Shown here: piece by piece, positions 9,367 through 19,208 of the stretch | How positions within the stretch are numbered: the stretch's first letter is position 1 | Layout: each line of letters starts with the position of its first letter | Source of the DNA: Brevibacterium sediminis | GTDB lineage: Bacteria; Actinomycetota; Actinomycetes; Actinomycetales; Brevibacteriaceae | DNA: 64,000 nucleotides | Assembly (NCBI RefSeq): GCF_013623905.1 | Contig: NZ_JABKDD010000006.1 | Coordinates: forward strand, 1-64,000 | Direction of reading: 5' to 3' | Position numbers and translations under genes: made by a program | The notes under the pieces: model-generated | Databases searched by the model: none | Told to the model about the DNA's origin: nothing | What the model saw: only the letters and a program-made list of their open reading frames with translations

Positions 9367-9531
9367 GAGTGTCCTTTGCATCGCTGAGCGAACAGTTGAT
9401 CACTGCGACTCTAACGCAGATGTGGGGACGGTCACTGTGCACGGTCGGGTGGGGCCGCCTCGGTGAGGGATCACCCTGACGGCGGCGTCGGTCGCGACGG
9501 GGACGGTGTCAATCGACACGGGGACGACAAA

Positions 9532-9557
9532 GCCCGCCGGTCGGGTGACCGGCGGGC
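9532..9557 (-). terminator. Hairpin terminator downstream of the FMN reductase gene
   Basis: A perfect 11-bp GC-rich stem (9532-9542 with 9547-9557) closes a 4-nt loop. On the minus strand it is followed by a short T-run (TTTG), 29 nt after the reductase stop codon, as expected of an intrinsic terminator. Confidence 0.75.
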
Positions 9558-9585
9558 CTGTCTCAGCTCAGCTGCGAGGGCGGAC

Positions 9586-10164
9586 TCAGGCGGCCTGCTC
9601 CTCGGCGCCGGCTTCGCGCACGGACTTCAGGGCCTCGCCCCAGGCGACGATGTCGCCGACCATGGAGGCGAACGGGGCGGCCGAGACCTCGGTCGGGGCG
9701 AACGTGCCGTCGGCGACGTCGGTGAAGATCGAGAACGATGCCTGGTCGCGGACGACGGCGAGCTTGTAGTTCGCGAGGATGTGGCGCAGGTGCTCAGCGG
9801 CGCGCACTCCCTTGTCGGCGCCGTAGTTCACGATGCCGGCGACCTTGTGGTTGAACTCGGTGGCGACGAAGTCGAGGGCGTTCTTCAGCGAACCCGAGAT
9901 CGAGTGGTTGTACTCCGGAGTGACGAAGATGAAGGCGTCGAACTCTTCGAGCTTCGAGCCCCAAGCCTTCGTGTGGTCGTTGGCGTACATTTTCGCACCG
10001 GCGGGGATCACCTCGTCGAGGAGGGGCAGGTCGAAACTGCCGAAGTCGACGACCTCGGCGCGGACGTCATCATTGGAAGCCAGCTGCTGCTCGACCCAGT
10101 TCACGATCTGCGGGTTGAGCGCCTGCGGGCGAGAAGTTCCGGGAATGATGGCAATGTTGAGCAT
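9586..10164 (-). CDS. NAD(P)H-dependent FMN reductase / flavodoxin-fold oxidoreductase
   Basis: A 192-residue flavoprotein of the NADPH-dependent FMN reductase family. The phosphate-binding loop IPGTSRP lies at the N-terminus (about residues 6-12), and the FMN-contacting segment TPEYNHSISGSLKNALDF in the middle is diagnostic. The ATG at 10164 has a GAGGA ribosome binding site five bases upstream, while the longer ORF begins at a TTG without one. The divergent TetR gene at 10561 is the likely regulator. Azo- or quinone-reducing activity is possible but cannot be told from sequence. Confidence 0.88.
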   Translation of the reverse strand: MLNIAIIPGTSRPQALNPQIVNWVEQQLASNDDVRAEVVDFGSFDLPLLDEVIPAGAKMYANDHTKAWGSKLEEFDAFIFVTPEYNHSISGSLKNALDFVATEFNHKVAGIVNYGADKGVRAAEHLRHILANYKLAVVRDQASFSIFTDVADGTFAPTEVSAAPFASMVGDIVAWGEALKSVREAGAEEQAA

Positions 10165-10560
10165 ATGCGTCCTCAAATCGTTGAGCGGTGTCCACCGGCC
10201 GGGCGGCCATGGCGGTCGAGTTCACGGGCCGAGCCTGCGACCTCGGCGAACCGGGTCGGCTGCAGCTCCACCGTGACCAACATTGTTGAACACTCAATCA
10301 TTCCCGGATAGAGAGTGACGCTGGTCACAGGTTGGGGCTGGGTCAGGTCGCTGACCAGGCACTGCTCGATCACTGTTCCGGTGACGGGGCCACACGAAGT
10401 CCGCGACCGGTCGCAACGGACGCCGAACACGGTGATACCGTAATTCCGCGCGAAATCAGGCCCGCAGAGACCACCTGTCGTGTATGGTCGTTGGGCAAGT
10501 GAAAGACTGTTCGTTAAAAAGTCGGCTTCAACGGAAAACAAGGCAAGGAGTCCGGTCATC
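10165..10560. promoter_or_regulatory. Long divergent regulatory region between FMN reductase and TetR genes
   Basis: No gene is supported in these 396 bp. A short inverted repeat TTGA-ACAC-TCAA at 10284-10295 could be a TetR operator. The AAGGAG at about 10545-10550 is the ribosome binding site of the TetR gene. The length of the gap suggests more than one control element. Confidence 0.35.
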
Positions 10561-11220
10561 GTGCGCTCAACCAACGGCCGCAACAATATTCTCCGCTCGG
10601 CCCGGGACACCTTCGCGGACAAAGGATTCGACGGCGCGTCCATCCGCGATATCGCACAGACAGCAGGTCTGAGCCTCTCAGCGCTCTACTACTACTTCCC
10701 GTCCAAGCAGGAAGCTCTCTACGAGCTCGTCCACACAGCGTATACCTGGTACGTCGAACACTGCCGAGCGGTCATCGCCGATGTCGATGACGATGTCGTC
10801 GATCAGCTGGCCGTGGCGGTGCGCTACCTCGCCCGCTATCGCATGGAGAACGTCTCGGTCTCCACCGTGCTGCTGCGCGATACCGAACGGCTCACCGGCG
10901 ACAACGCCGTCCGCGTGAAAGAACTCCAGCGGGAGGCCCGCGAGATCATGGGCGATATCGTCCAGGCCGGCATCGACTCGGGTAAGTTCCGCGTCAGCAG
11001 TGCGGCTCTGGCCACTCGCGCCATCCACTCGATCTGCAACTCGCTCTCGCTGTGGTACCGGCCGACGGGCGACCTGACGCCTGACATGATCGAGCGCGAC
11101 TTCACTCAGTACTCGATGCGCATCCTCGGCATCGACCCCGACGAGGCCGAACTCGACCGCCTGCTGGCACTACCGGTCAACCAGGCCGGAATGCTCGACT
11201 TCATCGCCGACACCAATTGA
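10561..11220 (+). CDS. TetR/AcrR-family transcriptional regulator
   Basis: A 219-residue regulator. The N-terminal TetR helix-turn-helix (about residues 9-55) contains SIRDIAQTAGLSLSALYYYFPSKQ. The helical ligand domain resembles that of KstR2-type regulators of acyl-CoA metabolism (for example LWYRPTGDLTPDM near residue 175). The GTG at 10561 was chosen because an AAGGAG lies ten bases upstream and the domain then begins at the normal distance. The further-upstream ORF extension adds residues without family similarity. It is divergent from the FMN reductase and its ligand is unknown. Confidence 0.87.
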   Translation: MRSTNGRNNILRSARDTFADKGFDGASIRDIAQTAGLSLSALYYYFPSKQEALYELVHTAYTWYVEHCRAVIADVDDDVVDQLAVAVRYLARYRMENVSVSTVLLRDTERLTGDNAVRVKELQREAREIMGDIVQAGIDSGKFRVSSAALATRAIHSICNSLSLWYRPTGDLTPDMIERDFTQYSMRILGIDPDEAELDRLLALPVNQAGMLDFIADTN

Positions 11221-11225
11221 CCCCC

Positions 11226-11287
11226 TTGCTACCTGACGGCGGCGCAGCAACCTCGCGCGAGGTTGCTGCGCCGCCGTCAGGTAGCAA
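11226..11287. terminator. 62-nt perfect palindrome between convergent genes
   Basis: Positions 11226-11287 are fully self-complementary with no mismatch, centred at 11256/11257. They lie 5 bp after the TetR stop and directly abut the stop codon of the ABC transporter gene on the other strand. The position fits a bidirectional terminator, but a 31-bp stem with almost no loop is far longer than an ordinary one. Confidence 0.7.
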
Positions 11288-13087
11288 TTAGGGGCGGAGG
11301 GTTCTTGCCAGCTCGCGGCGCTTCGCCTGCTCCTTCGGGTCCGGGACCGGCAGTGAGGCGATGAGGCGTTTCGTGTAGTCCTCCTGCGGCGCACCGAGCA
11401 CCTGCTCTCCCGTGCCCTCTTCGAGCAGCTCGCCGTGGAAGAGCACCCCGATGCGGTCGGAGAGCATGTCGACCACGGCGAGGTCGTGGCTGATGAACAG
11501 GGCCGCGAAGTCGAAGCGGTTCTGCAGCTCGACGAAGAGCTCGAGCACCTTCGCCTGCACGGACACATCGAGCGCAGAGGTCGGCTCGTCGGCGATGAGC
11601 AGCTCCGGATCGAGCGCCAGTCCACGCGCCAGGGACGCCCTCTGCCGCTGACCGCCGGAGAGCTCATGCGGATACCGCGCCGCATACGCCTTCGGCAGCT
11701 GCACAGAATCGAGGAGTTCGGCCACTCGCTGCGACCGGTCGTTCGCACTCATCTCCCGGCGATGGATCGCGAACGGTTCGGCGATGCACTCCCCGATCGA
11801 CAGATGAGGATTGAACGAGGCCGCCGGGTCCTGGAACACGAACCCGATCCGTCGCCGGATCTTCGAGAACTCACGCTCCTTGAACCCGACCATCTCGTGC
11901 CCGAGGACGGAGAGGCTACCGCCGCTGGCCCTGGTCAGGCCCGCAATCGCGCGTCCGATCGTCGTCTTGCCCGACCCCGACTCACCGACGAGCCCGTAGA
12001 CTTCGCCGGCCTTGATATCGAAGCTGACCTTCTTCACCGCGTGGAAGTCCGACTTGCCGATCCCGCCCGGATAGACGATATCGAGCTCGCGCGCGGTCAC
12101 GATCGATTCGCGTGCGTCCCCGTCCTTCGCCGAGGCGGCTCCCTCCTTCGCCGAGGCACCCCCGTCCGTCGTCTCCCCCGCCGAGGCGACCCCACCCGAG
12201 GCCTCCCCCGTCGAGTCAGCGCGCGCTGAGGCGGCGGCCGCCTTGCGGCTTCCGGCCACGGTCGACCCGATCCGCGGCACCGCGGCGAGGAGTTCGCGCG
12301 TGTACTGCTCCTGCGGATCGTTGAAGAGCTGCTCGACGGTCGAGACTTCGACGAGGTCGCCGCGCAGCATCACGGCCACTCGATCGGCGAGGTCGGCGAC
12401 GACGCCCATGTTGTGGGTGATGAGAACGATGGCAGTGCCCGTCTCGTCTCGCAGATCGCGCAGCAGGTCGAGGATCTCTGCCTGCACGGTGACGTCGAGT
12501 GCGGTGGTGGGCTCGTCGGCGACGATGAGCTTCGCCCCGAGAGCGAGGGCCATGGCGATGACGATGCGCTGCTTCTGCCCGCCCGAGAACTGGTGCGGGT
12601 AGTAGTCGAAACGGCTTTCGGCATCGGGGATCCCGACCTGCCGCATGGCCTTGACGACGCGCGCCTTGAGGTCGGCCTTGTTCGCCTTCCTATCGTGCGC
12701 GCGCAGACCTTCGGCAATCTGCCACCCGACCGTGAAGACGGGGTTGAGCGCCGTCGACGGCTCCTGGAAGACCATCGCCACATCCCGGCCGCGCATGGCC
12801 CGCAGCTCATCGGCGGAGACGCTGAGCACGTTCGCACCGGAGATGACGATGGCCCCGGTTCGCTGCGCCGTCTCGGGCAGCAGACCGAGGATGGATCGGG
12901 CGGTCACGGTCTTGCCGGACCCCGACTCACCCACAATCGCCAGCACCTCACCGGGCGAGACGCTCAGCGACACGTCCTTGACCGCATGGACGTCCCCGCC
13001 GTCGGTGGAGAAGGTGACGTCGAGACTGTCGACATCGAGGATGCTGCCCGTCGCCGAGGCGGTCCGCTCGTGTTTCTGCTTGCTCAT
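11288..13087 (-). CDS. Dipeptide/oligopeptide ABC transporter, fused double ATPase (DppD-DppF type)
   Basis: A 599-residue protein with two complete ABC ATPase domains. The first (about residues 16-275) has Walker A GESGSGKT (Lys59), signature FSGGQKQR and Walker B LIVADEPT. The second (about 325-590) has [20 protein letters not shown] and [12 protein letters not shown]. The domains are joined by a roughly 50-residue linker rich in Ala, Gly and Ser. It is the last gene of the four-gene importer operon (binding protein, two permeases, ATPase), and its ATG overlaps the end of the permease gene (13084-13087). It energises peptide import at the inner face of the membrane. Confidence 0.93.
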   Translation of the reverse strand: MSKQKHERTASATGSILDVDSLDVTFSTDGGDVHAVKDVSLSVSPGEVLAIVGESGSGKTVTARSILGLLPETAQRTGAIVISGANVLSVSADELRAMRGRDVAMVFQEPSTALNPVFTVGWQIAEGLRAHDRKANKADLKARVVKAMRQVGIPDAESRFDYYPHQFSGGQKQRIVIAMALALGAKLIVADEPTTALDVTVQAEILDLLRDLRDETGTAIVLITHNMGVVADLADRVAVMLRGDLVEVSTVEQLFNDPQEQYTRELLAAVPRIGSTVAGSRKAAAASARADSTGEASGGVASAGETTDGGASAKEGAASAKDGDARESIVTARELDIVYPGGIGKSDFHAVKKVSFDIKAGEVYGLVGESGSGKTTIGRAIAGLTRASGGSLSVLGHEMVGFKEREFSKIRRRIGFVFQDPAASFNPHLSIGECIAEPFAIHRREMSANDRSQRVAELLDSVQLPKAYAARYPHELSGGQRQRASLARGLALDPELLIADEPTSALDVSVQAKVLELFVELQNRFDFAALFISHDLAVVDMLSDRIGVLFHGELLEEGTGEQVLGAPQEDYTKRLIASLPVPDPKEQAKRRELARTLRP

Positions 13088-14145
13088 GCCGTGACCTCCG
13101 CGGGCTTGACGTTCTTGACCTTGGCTTTGCGTCGCACGCGCAGACGCGGGTCGTTGAGGTCGTTCATCGACTCACCGACCAAGGTGATTCCCAGCACCGT
13201 GAGCACGATGGCCACGCCCGGGAACACCGCCGTCCACCACACACCGGAGGTTACGTCCGGCAGTGCCTTGTTGAGGTCGTATCCCCATTCCGACGCCGAA
13301 GTGGGTTCGATTCCGAAGCCCAGGAACCCGAGTCCGGCCAAGGTCAGAATCGCCTCGGAGGAGTTGAGTGTGAAGATCAGCGGCAGGGTCCGAGTGGCAT
13401 TGCGGAAGATGTGCTTGGAGATGATCCGCGTCTTCGAGGCGCCGAGGACGATCGCCGATTCGACGAACGGTTCGGCCTTCAGCCGCAGCGTCTCGGCACG
13501 GACGACGCGGAAGTACTGCGGGATGAAGACGACCGTGATCGAGAATGCGGCCGCGGCGATGCCGCCCCACGCACTCGACTGACCGCCGGAGATCGCAATC
13601 GACATGACCAGCGCCAGCAGCAGGGTCGGGAAGGCGTAGACGGCATCGGCGATGACGACGAGGATGCGGTCGAGCCATCCGCCGATGTAGCCGGAGACGA
13701 GACCGAGGATGACACCGGCGAAGATCGACATGACCACGGCCACGACGATGACGGCCACTGCGGTCTGGGCGCCCCAGACGACACGGGAGAAGACATCGTA
13801 GCCGCCGACGGTCGTGCCCCAGATATGGGTGCCGCCGGGTGGCAGCTTCGACCCGAAGTTGCCCTCGGAGGTGCCCAGCTGGTTGAAACCGTACGGGGCG
13901 ATGAGCGGAGCGAAGATCGCGCAGATGAGCACGATTCCGCACAGCACGAGGCCGGTGATGAGCATTCCGCGCTGCAGCCCCACGGACTGGCGCAGATGCG
14001 AGATGATCGGCAGGCGGGAGAACCAGGACTTCTTGGCCCGGTCGTCGAACGCCACTGCCGGTACTCCGGAGCCGGGAGCCTCCTCGGCGAAGGTCTGGGC
14101 CTCTTCAGCCGGGCCCTGGTTCTGCGGGTTGTCTGAAGTGGACAT
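13084..14145 (-). CDS. Dipeptide/oligopeptide ABC transporter permease (DppC type)
   Basis: A 353-residue permease. A hydrophilic N-terminal extension of about 55 residues precedes the first helix (LITGLVLCGIVLICAIFAP). The EAA-type cytoplasmic loop is seen in VESAIVLGASKTRIISKHIFRNA, and the family C-terminal helices follow (TLAGLGFLGFGIEPTSASEWG). It overlaps DppB by one base and the ATPase by four, so the operon is tightly coupled. Confidence 0.93.
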   Translation of the reverse strand: MSTSDNPQNQGPAEEAQTFAEEAPGSGVPAVAFDDRAKKSWFSRLPIISHLRQSVGLQRGMLITGLVLCGIVLICAIFAPLIAPYGFNQLGTSEGNFGSKLPPGGTHIWGTTVGGYDVFSRVVWGAQTAVAVIVVAVVMSIFAGVILGLVSGYIGGWLDRILVVIADAVYAFPTLLLALVMSIAISGGQSSAWGGIAAAAFSITVVFIPQYFRVVRAETLRLKAEPFVESAIVLGASKTRIISKHIFRNATRTLPLIFTLNSSEAILTLAGLGFLGFGIEPTSASEWGYDLNKALPDVTSGVWWTAVFPGVAIVLTVLGITLVGESMNDLNDPRLRVRRKAKVKNVKPAEVTA

Positions 14146-15236
14146 CAGTACCTCACTCTCGGGTCGATGAACGCGGCGATGACGTCGACGAGGAAGTTCG
14201 TGACCGCGACGATGACGGCGAGGAACACGACGATTCCCTGCACTGCCACGAAGTCACGGGCGGTCAGGTACTCGGCGAGTTTGAAACCGAGTCCCTTCCA
14301 CTCGAACGTCGTCTCGGTGAGCACGGCGCCGGCGAGCATGAGCGCGATCTGCATCCCCATGACCGTGATGATCGGGATCAGCGCTGGACGGTACGCATGC
14401 TTGGTGACCAGGCGGTATTCGGAGATTCCGCGGGATCGACCGGAGTCGACGTACTGCTGCTCGAGCGTGCCGATGAGGTTCGTGCGCACGAGCCGGAGGA
14501 ACACTCCGGCGGTGAGCACGCCGAGGGCGATCGCCGGCAGCACCGCATGGGCGAGCACATCGCCGAGGACCGAGAAGTTGCCGATGCGCAGGGCGTCGAT
14601 GAGGTAGAACCTCGTCGGGCCGACGACACCGGACATGATGTATTCGGTCTCTGTGGTGCCGCGGCCAGCGACGGGCAGGATCGGCAGGAAGACGCCGAAG
14701 ACGAGCTTGAGGATCATGCCCGCGAAGAACACCGGGGTCGCATAGCCGAGGATCGCGAGCACACGCAGTGCCGCGTCGGGGGCCTTGTCGCGGTGGTAGG
14801 CGGCGAGCATGCCCAGCGGGATGCCGAGGATGAACGCGACGATGAGCGCGTAGAAGACGAGTTCGACGGTCGCTGCTCCGTAGTTGAGCAGGATCGACGA
14901 GACCGGCTGCCCGTCGGAGACCGCTGTGCCGAAGTCGCCCTTGAGCAGATTGCCCAAGTATTCGAAGTACTGGACGAGGATGGGCCGGTCGTAGCCGGCG
15001 GCGTGGACGCGCTCGGCCAGTTGGGCCTTCGTCAGGCGTCCTCCCAACGCTGCGGTGATCGGGTCACCGGTGATGCGCATGAGGAAGAACACCAGAGTGG
15101 TGAGAATGAAGATGGTGGGAATGATGAGCAGGAAGCGGATGAGGACATAACGTCCCAGACCGCCTCCCGAGGGCTTCTTGACCGCGACCGAAGTCTCGGC
15201 GGCCTCAGCCCCTGGTTCGCTGATGGCAGCAGACAT
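14145..15236 (-). CDS. Dipeptide/oligopeptide ABC transporter permease (DppB type)
   Basis: A 363-residue permease with the N-terminal helix and ITGDPITAALG motif of DppB proteins. The binding-protein-dependent transport loop is VDSGRSRGISEYRLVTKHAYRPAL, and FEWKGLGFKLAEYL follows in the C-terminal part. The ATG at 15236 has an AAGGAACAC site just upstream, so it is preferred over the longer ORF. It forms the pore with the DppC-type permease. Confidence 0.93.
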   Translation of the reverse strand: MSAAISEPGAEAAETSVAVKKPSGGGLGRYVLIRFLLIIPTIFILTTLVFFLMRITGDPITAALGGRLTKAQLAERVHAAGYDRPILVQYFEYLGNLLKGDFGTAVSDGQPVSSILLNYGAATVELVFYALIVAFILGIPLGMLAAYHRDKAPDAALRVLAILGYATPVFFAGMILKLVFGVFLPILPVAGRGTTETEYIMSGVVGPTRFYLIDALRIGNFSVLGDVLAHAVLPAIALGVLTAGVFLRLVRTNLIGTLEQQYVDSGRSRGISEYRLVTKHAYRPALIPIITVMGMQIALMLAGAVLTETTFEWKGLGFKLAEYLTARDFVAVQGIVVFLAVIVAVTNFLVDVIAAFIDPRVRY

Positions 15237-15328
15237 GTGTTCCTTATGGGATGTGTTTCGATGCGCGAGCGGCAAGGGACGGCTCGGCGGGGGTCACTGC
15301 AGGTGTACGGACCTCACCGCGGACGCGC

Positions 15329-15370
15329 CACGAGGTGCAGGCGGCCTGATCGGCTCACCTGCACCTCGTG
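15329..15370 (-). terminator. Attenuating hairpin between binding-protein and permease genes
   Basis: A perfect 13-bp stem (15329-15341 with 15358-15370) with a 16-nt loop lies 8 nt after the binding-protein stop and about 90 nt before the permease start. No U-run follows. Such hairpins commonly stabilise the upstream mRNA and give more binding protein than permease. Confidence 0.65.
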
Positions 15371-15377
15371 TGGGTGA

Positions 15378-17012
15378 TCACTTGCTCAGCAGTGCCAGAC
15401 GGAACTGGAAAGCGGGGTCGAGGGTGTCGTCGACGCCCTTGACGTCCTTGCCGGACACGGCGATCTGGTTGCCCTGCAGCAGCGGCAGGGTCGGCAGTTC
15501 GTCGGCCAGCTCACCCTGGATCTTCTTCAGGGCATCTTCGCGCTTGCCCTTATCAGCGATCGAGGACTGAGCGTTGAGCTCCTTGTTCATCGCCTCGTCA
15601 CGGTAGTGGTTGGCGAGGAACGACGGAGTCTCATCCGTGTCATAGAAGAACGGCATGAGGTAGTTGTCGGCATCCGAGTAGTCCGGGAACCAGCCCAGCT
15701 GGTACATCGGGTAGACGTCGTCGGTGCGGTCCTTCGAGTACTGGACCCACTCGGTCGACTGCAGCTTGACGTTGAACAGCCCGGTCTTGTCCAGCTGGTC
15801 CTTGACCAGGGCGTACTCATCGCCTGAGGAGGGGCCGTAGTGGTCAGGGTTGTACTGGAGCTTGAGCTCGACCGGGGTCTTGACTCCGGCGTCCTTAAGC
15901 GCCTTCTTCGCCTTCTCGACGTCGGCGCCGCCCTTGCCGTCGCCGTATTCGGACTTCAGCGGTTCGTCGGAGCCGGGAAGCCCGTCGGGCACGTGCGAGT
16001 ACAGCGGAGTGAAGGTGTCCTTGTAGACCTGGCTGGCGATCGCCTGACGGTCGACGGAGTCGGCCATAGCCTGGCGGACAGCGAGCGCCTTCTTCTCGTC
16101 GGCGTCATCGGTCTTCGCGCCGAAGGGCATCGTGTCGTAGTTGAACACGATGTACCGGATCTCGCCACCGGGACCCTTGTGGACCTTGAGGTCCTCGTTC
16201 TTGCCGAGGTCCTCGACGTCGGTGGCCGAGAGCGAACGCCACGCGACGTCGATGGTGTTCTCCTGGACGTCGAGCTTCATGTTGTTCGCGTCCGAGTAAT
16301 ACTTCATCTGCACGGTCTCGGTCTTCGCCGGCTCGATGAAGCCCTTGTAGTCCGGGTTCGCCTTGTAGGTGATCAGCTCGTTGAACTTGAAGCCGTCGAT
16401 CGTGTACGGGCCGGCGAAGGCCTTGCCGTCGACGATCTCCTGGTCCTTCGTGACCTTGTCGGCCGAGAACACGTCTTCATCGACGATCGGTCCGGCGGCG
16501 CTGGCGAGGACTCCGGGCCAGGTCTGGTCGTTCTTGCGCTTGAGGTTGAAGACGACGGTCTTCTCATCCGGGGTCTCCACGGACTTCAGACCGCCCAGCA
16601 GCGAAGAGGGCCCGTTGGGATCCTGGATCTTCAGCTGACGATCGAAGGAGAACTTCACGTCCGAGGAGGTCAGTTCGTTGCCGTTGGCGTATTTGAGTCC
16701 GTCCTTGAGCTTGACCTCGTACTTCGTCGGCTCGGTGAAGTCAGCGGACTCGGCGATCGATGGGTTGAGTTCGGCCGTACCCGGCTTGTAGGCGAGGATG
16801 TACGGGTAGATCTGCTGTTCGACGAGCGAGCTTCCGTTGTCGTACGCAGCAGCCGGGTCGAGAGCCACGACCTTGTCCGTGGTTCCGACCGTGAGCATTC
16901 CGCCTTTGTCGTCCCCGCCGCCGCCTCCGGTCGTCGAGGTCGAGCAGGCGGAGAGGAGCAGAGCTCCGGCCGCGGCGATGGCCACAGCCTTTGCACCGGT
17001 TCGTCGTTTCAT
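15378..17012 (-). CDS. Extracellular solute-binding protein family 5, peptide-binding lipoprotein
   Basis: A 544-residue periplasmic-type binding lipoprotein. It has a charged start (MKRRTGAK), a hydrophobic segment and lipobox LLLSAC, so the Cys becomes the lipidated N-terminus. A Gly-rich spacer follows. The SBP_bac_5 pattern is clear: the initial region around LDPAAAYDNGSSLVEQQIY, then KYANGNELTSSDVKFSFDR. The start at 17012 carries an AGGAACACC site. It is the first gene of the importer operon and defines substrate specificity, which is probably dipeptides or oligopeptides. Confidence 0.93.
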   Translation of the reverse strand: MKRRTGAKAVAIAAAGALLLSACSTSTTGGGGGDDKGGMLTVGTTDKVVALDPAAAYDNGSSLVEQQIYPYILAYKPGTAELNPSIAESADFTEPTKYEVKLKDGLKYANGNELTSSDVKFSFDRQLKIQDPNGPSSLLGGLKSVETPDEKTVVFNLKRKNDQTWPGVLASAAGPIVDEDVFSADKVTKDQEIVDGKAFAGPYTIDGFKFNELITYKANPDYKGFIEPAKTETVQMKYYSDANNMKLDVQENTIDVAWRSLSATDVEDLGKNEDLKVHKGPGGEIRYIVFNYDTMPFGAKTDDADEKKALAVRQAMADSVDRQAIASQVYKDTFTPLYSHVPDGLPGSDEPLKSEYGDGKGGADVEKAKKALKDAGVKTPVELKLQYNPDHYGPSSGDEYALVKDQLDKTGLFNVKLQSTEWVQYSKDRTDDVYPMYQLGWFPDYSDADNYLMPFFYDTDETPSFLANHYRDEAMNKELNAQSSIADKGKREDALKKIQGELADELPTLPLLQGNQIAVSGKDVKGVDDTLDPAFQFRLALLSK

Positions 17013-17434
17013 GGTGTTCCTGTCTTTCACAAGTGCTCTTCGTGTCTTCTTTGCTCGAAGAGATCCGCACCACATCTTACGGTTCCCGTCCCAAATAGTG
17101 AACTGAAGCACATGAAGTGATCCAGTTCGCAACGACTTCGCAACAATTCGCCGAGGCGGCCCTGCTCGCCACAGCGAAACTTCCCTTGCCGGGACAGCCG
17201 GGGCACTCCCCGCCGTCACCCCACATCACGCCCACAACCGCCGCGAACCGCTCCCAGCCGTAGCCCATCCAACGGCCGCGACTTCCGCGGCGCAACGGGG
17301 AGCCGCCTCGGCGAATTCGATTTGCGTCACCGATGACAATCGGTTTCACTTATGAGGTGCATCACAGAGAAGACACAGGTCCTTCACTGTTTCGATGCTC
17401 AGAAACCCCTGCCCCCCCCTCTGATTGGAAAAGC
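17013..17434. promoter_or_regulatory. Divergent regulatory region between peptide importer and amino-acid symporter
   Basis: No gene is supported in 422 bp. An inverted repeat ACCGAT-GACA-ATCGGT lies at 17329-17344. Two copies of the dispersed CGCCGAGGCGG element, in opposite orientations, occur at 17149-17159 and 17303-17313. The pairing of peptide and amino-acid uptake genes suggests shared nitrogen control, but I recognise no known operator. Confidence 0.35.
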
Positions 17435-18973
17435 GTGTCCGCAGTCCTTGATTGGCTCAACGGAATCATCTGGTCCTCCGCCCTCGTGTACCTCTGCCTC
17501 GGTGCCGGCGTGTACTTCACGATCCGCTCCCGAGCCGTCCAGATCCGACAGATCAAAGCGATCTTCACGCAGATGTTCCGCGGGAAGAGCTCGAACGAGG
17601 GCGTCTCCTCCTTCCAAGCTCTCGCGATGTCGTTGGCCGGTCGCGTCGGCGTGGGCAACATCGCCGGTGTCGCCACCGCAATCGGCTTCGGCGGACCTGG
17701 CGCGGTGGTGTGGATGTGGATCTCCGCGCTGCTCGGAGCCTCAACGTCCTATGTCGAGTCGACTCTCGGCCAGGTCTTCAAGGAACAGGACCCCAAGAGC
17801 GGCGAATACCGCGGCGGACCGGCTTTCTACATCGAGAAGGCCTACCGGCACACGAAGGCCAAGGGCCTGTTCAAGGTCTACGGTCTCGTCTTCGCCGCTG
17901 TCACGGTTCTCGCGATGAGCTTCATGCTCCCGGGCATCCAGTCGAACGCGATCTCCGGTGCGGTCGAGAACGCGTGGGGAACTCCGACATGGATCACCGC
18001 GGTCATCCTCGCGGTCATCATGGGCTTCATCGTCATCGGCGGAGTCAAGCGCATCGCCCACTTCGCCTCACTCGCGGTGCCCTTCATGGCCGTTATCTAC
18101 ATCATTGCGGCGATCGCTGTCACACTCGTCAACGCCGACCAGATCATCCCCGTCTTCCAGCTCGTCTTCACCTCCGCATTCGGCGTCGACGCAGGACCGG
18201 ACGCGGCCTTCGGCGGCATTCTCGGCATGGCTGTTCAGTGGGGCGTCCAGCGCGGGATCTACTCGAACGAGGCCGGACAGGGCACCGGCCCGCACGCTGC
18301 CGCTGCCGCCGAGGTCTCGCACCCGTCGAAGCAGGGACTCGTGCAGGCCGGTTCGATCTACATCGACACCCTCTTCGTGTGCTCAGCGACTGCTTTCATG
18401 ATTCTCTCCACCGGTATGTACAGGGTCTTCGATGCCGACGGCGAGACCATCATCGGCACAGGACGCGGTCAGATGGCCGAAGCCATCGCTGCAACACCCG
18501 GTGAGAAGTGGCCTCAGGCCGGACTCGACACGATGATCTCCGGCTTCGGTGCGGGCTTCATCGCGATCTCGATCTTCCTCTTCGCCCTGACGACGATCGT
18601 CGCCTACTACTACATGGCGGAGACGAACCTCGTCTACCTGCTCGGCAAGGCCAAGAGCACATTGGCCCTGACGATCGGCACTCGTGTGCTGCAGGTAGTC
18701 ATCGTCATCGCGGTGGCCGTGGGCGCGATGTCGACCTCGGGCAGCGCCTGGGCGCTCGGCGACATCGGAGTGGGCCTCATGGCCTGGCTGAATGTGATCG
18801 CGATCCTCATCCTCCAGCAGCCGGCGTTCAAGCTCCTGCGCGACTTCGAACGCCAGACCAAGCTCGGCCTGGATCCGGTGTTCGAGCCCGAGAAGATCGG
18901 CGTGCGCAATGCCGACTTCTGGGATCAGCGCGTGGCTCGCCTCAAGGCCGGCGAGGCGGTGCCGGAAGGCTGA
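17435..18973 (+). CDS. Sodium:alanine/glycine symporter (AGCS family)
   Basis: A 512-residue carrier with about eleven helices. Family hallmarks include LVYLCLGAGVYFTIRSR near the N-terminus, GRVGVGNIAGVATAIGFGGPGAVVW in the Na+/substrate region and GIYSNEAGQGTGPHAAAAAEV in the middle. It imports alanine or glycine with sodium. The GTG at 17435 matches the usual family N-terminus, though its ribosome binding site is weak. The upstream ORF extension of 34 residues has no family similarity. Confidence 0.9.
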   Translation: MSAVLDWLNGIIWSSALVYLCLGAGVYFTIRSRAVQIRQIKAIFTQMFRGKSSNEGVSSFQALAMSLAGRVGVGNIAGVATAIGFGGPGAVVWMWISALLGASTSYVESTLGQVFKEQDPKSGEYRGGPAFYIEKAYRHTKAKGLFKVYGLVFAAVTVLAMSFMLPGIQSNAISGAVENAWGTPTWITAVILAVIMGFIVIGGVKRIAHFASLAVPFMAVIYIIAAIAVTLVNADQIIPVFQLVFTSAFGVDAGPDAAFGGILGMAVQWGVQRGIYSNEAGQGTGPHAAAAAEVSHPSKQGLVQAGSIYIDTLFVCSATAFMILSTGMYRVFDADGETIIGTGRGQMAEAIAATPGEKWPQAGLDTMISGFGAGFIAISIFLFALTTIVAYYYMAETNLVYLLGKAKSTLALTIGTRVLQVVIVIAVAVGAMSTSGSAWALGDIGVGLMAWLNVIAILILQQPAFKLLRDFERQTKLGLDPVFEPEKIGVRNADFWDQRVARLKAGEAVPEG

Positions 18974-18991
18974 TGCCCCTCGCGGTCGGCT

Positions 18992-19009
18992 GCCTGCCAC
19001 CCGGCAGGC
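18992..19009 (+). terminator. Small hairpin after the AGCS symporter gene
   Basis: GCCTGCC (18992-18998) pairs perfectly with GGCAGGC (19003-19009) around a 4-nt loop, 19 nt after the symporter stop. There is no strong U-run. Confidence 0.5.
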
Positions 19010-19127
19010 CGCCGATCGGCAGGAAGGCCATTCGGCAGACTACTCGTCCGCCGATGCGAGGGACAGATTGCGAGGTCCGGGACAATGGCGTCCCGGGCCT
19101 CGTGGCATTCACAGCGACGCACAGAGC

Positions 19128-19161
19128 AGCGGCCGCCGCCCTGAATCGGGCGACGGCCGCT
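19128..19161. terminator. Hairpin between convergent symporter and aldolase genes
   Basis: AGCGGCCG (19128-19135) pairs with CGGCCGCT (19154-19161), and an inner CGCCC/GGGCG pairing extends the stem. It lies about 115 nt beyond the aldolase stop on the minus strand and could serve either gene. Confidence 0.5.
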
Positions 19162-19208
19162 GTCGGTTCGCGGGGCAGACTCTGCTGCCCTCCGGCTCAC
19201 CAGCCGAG

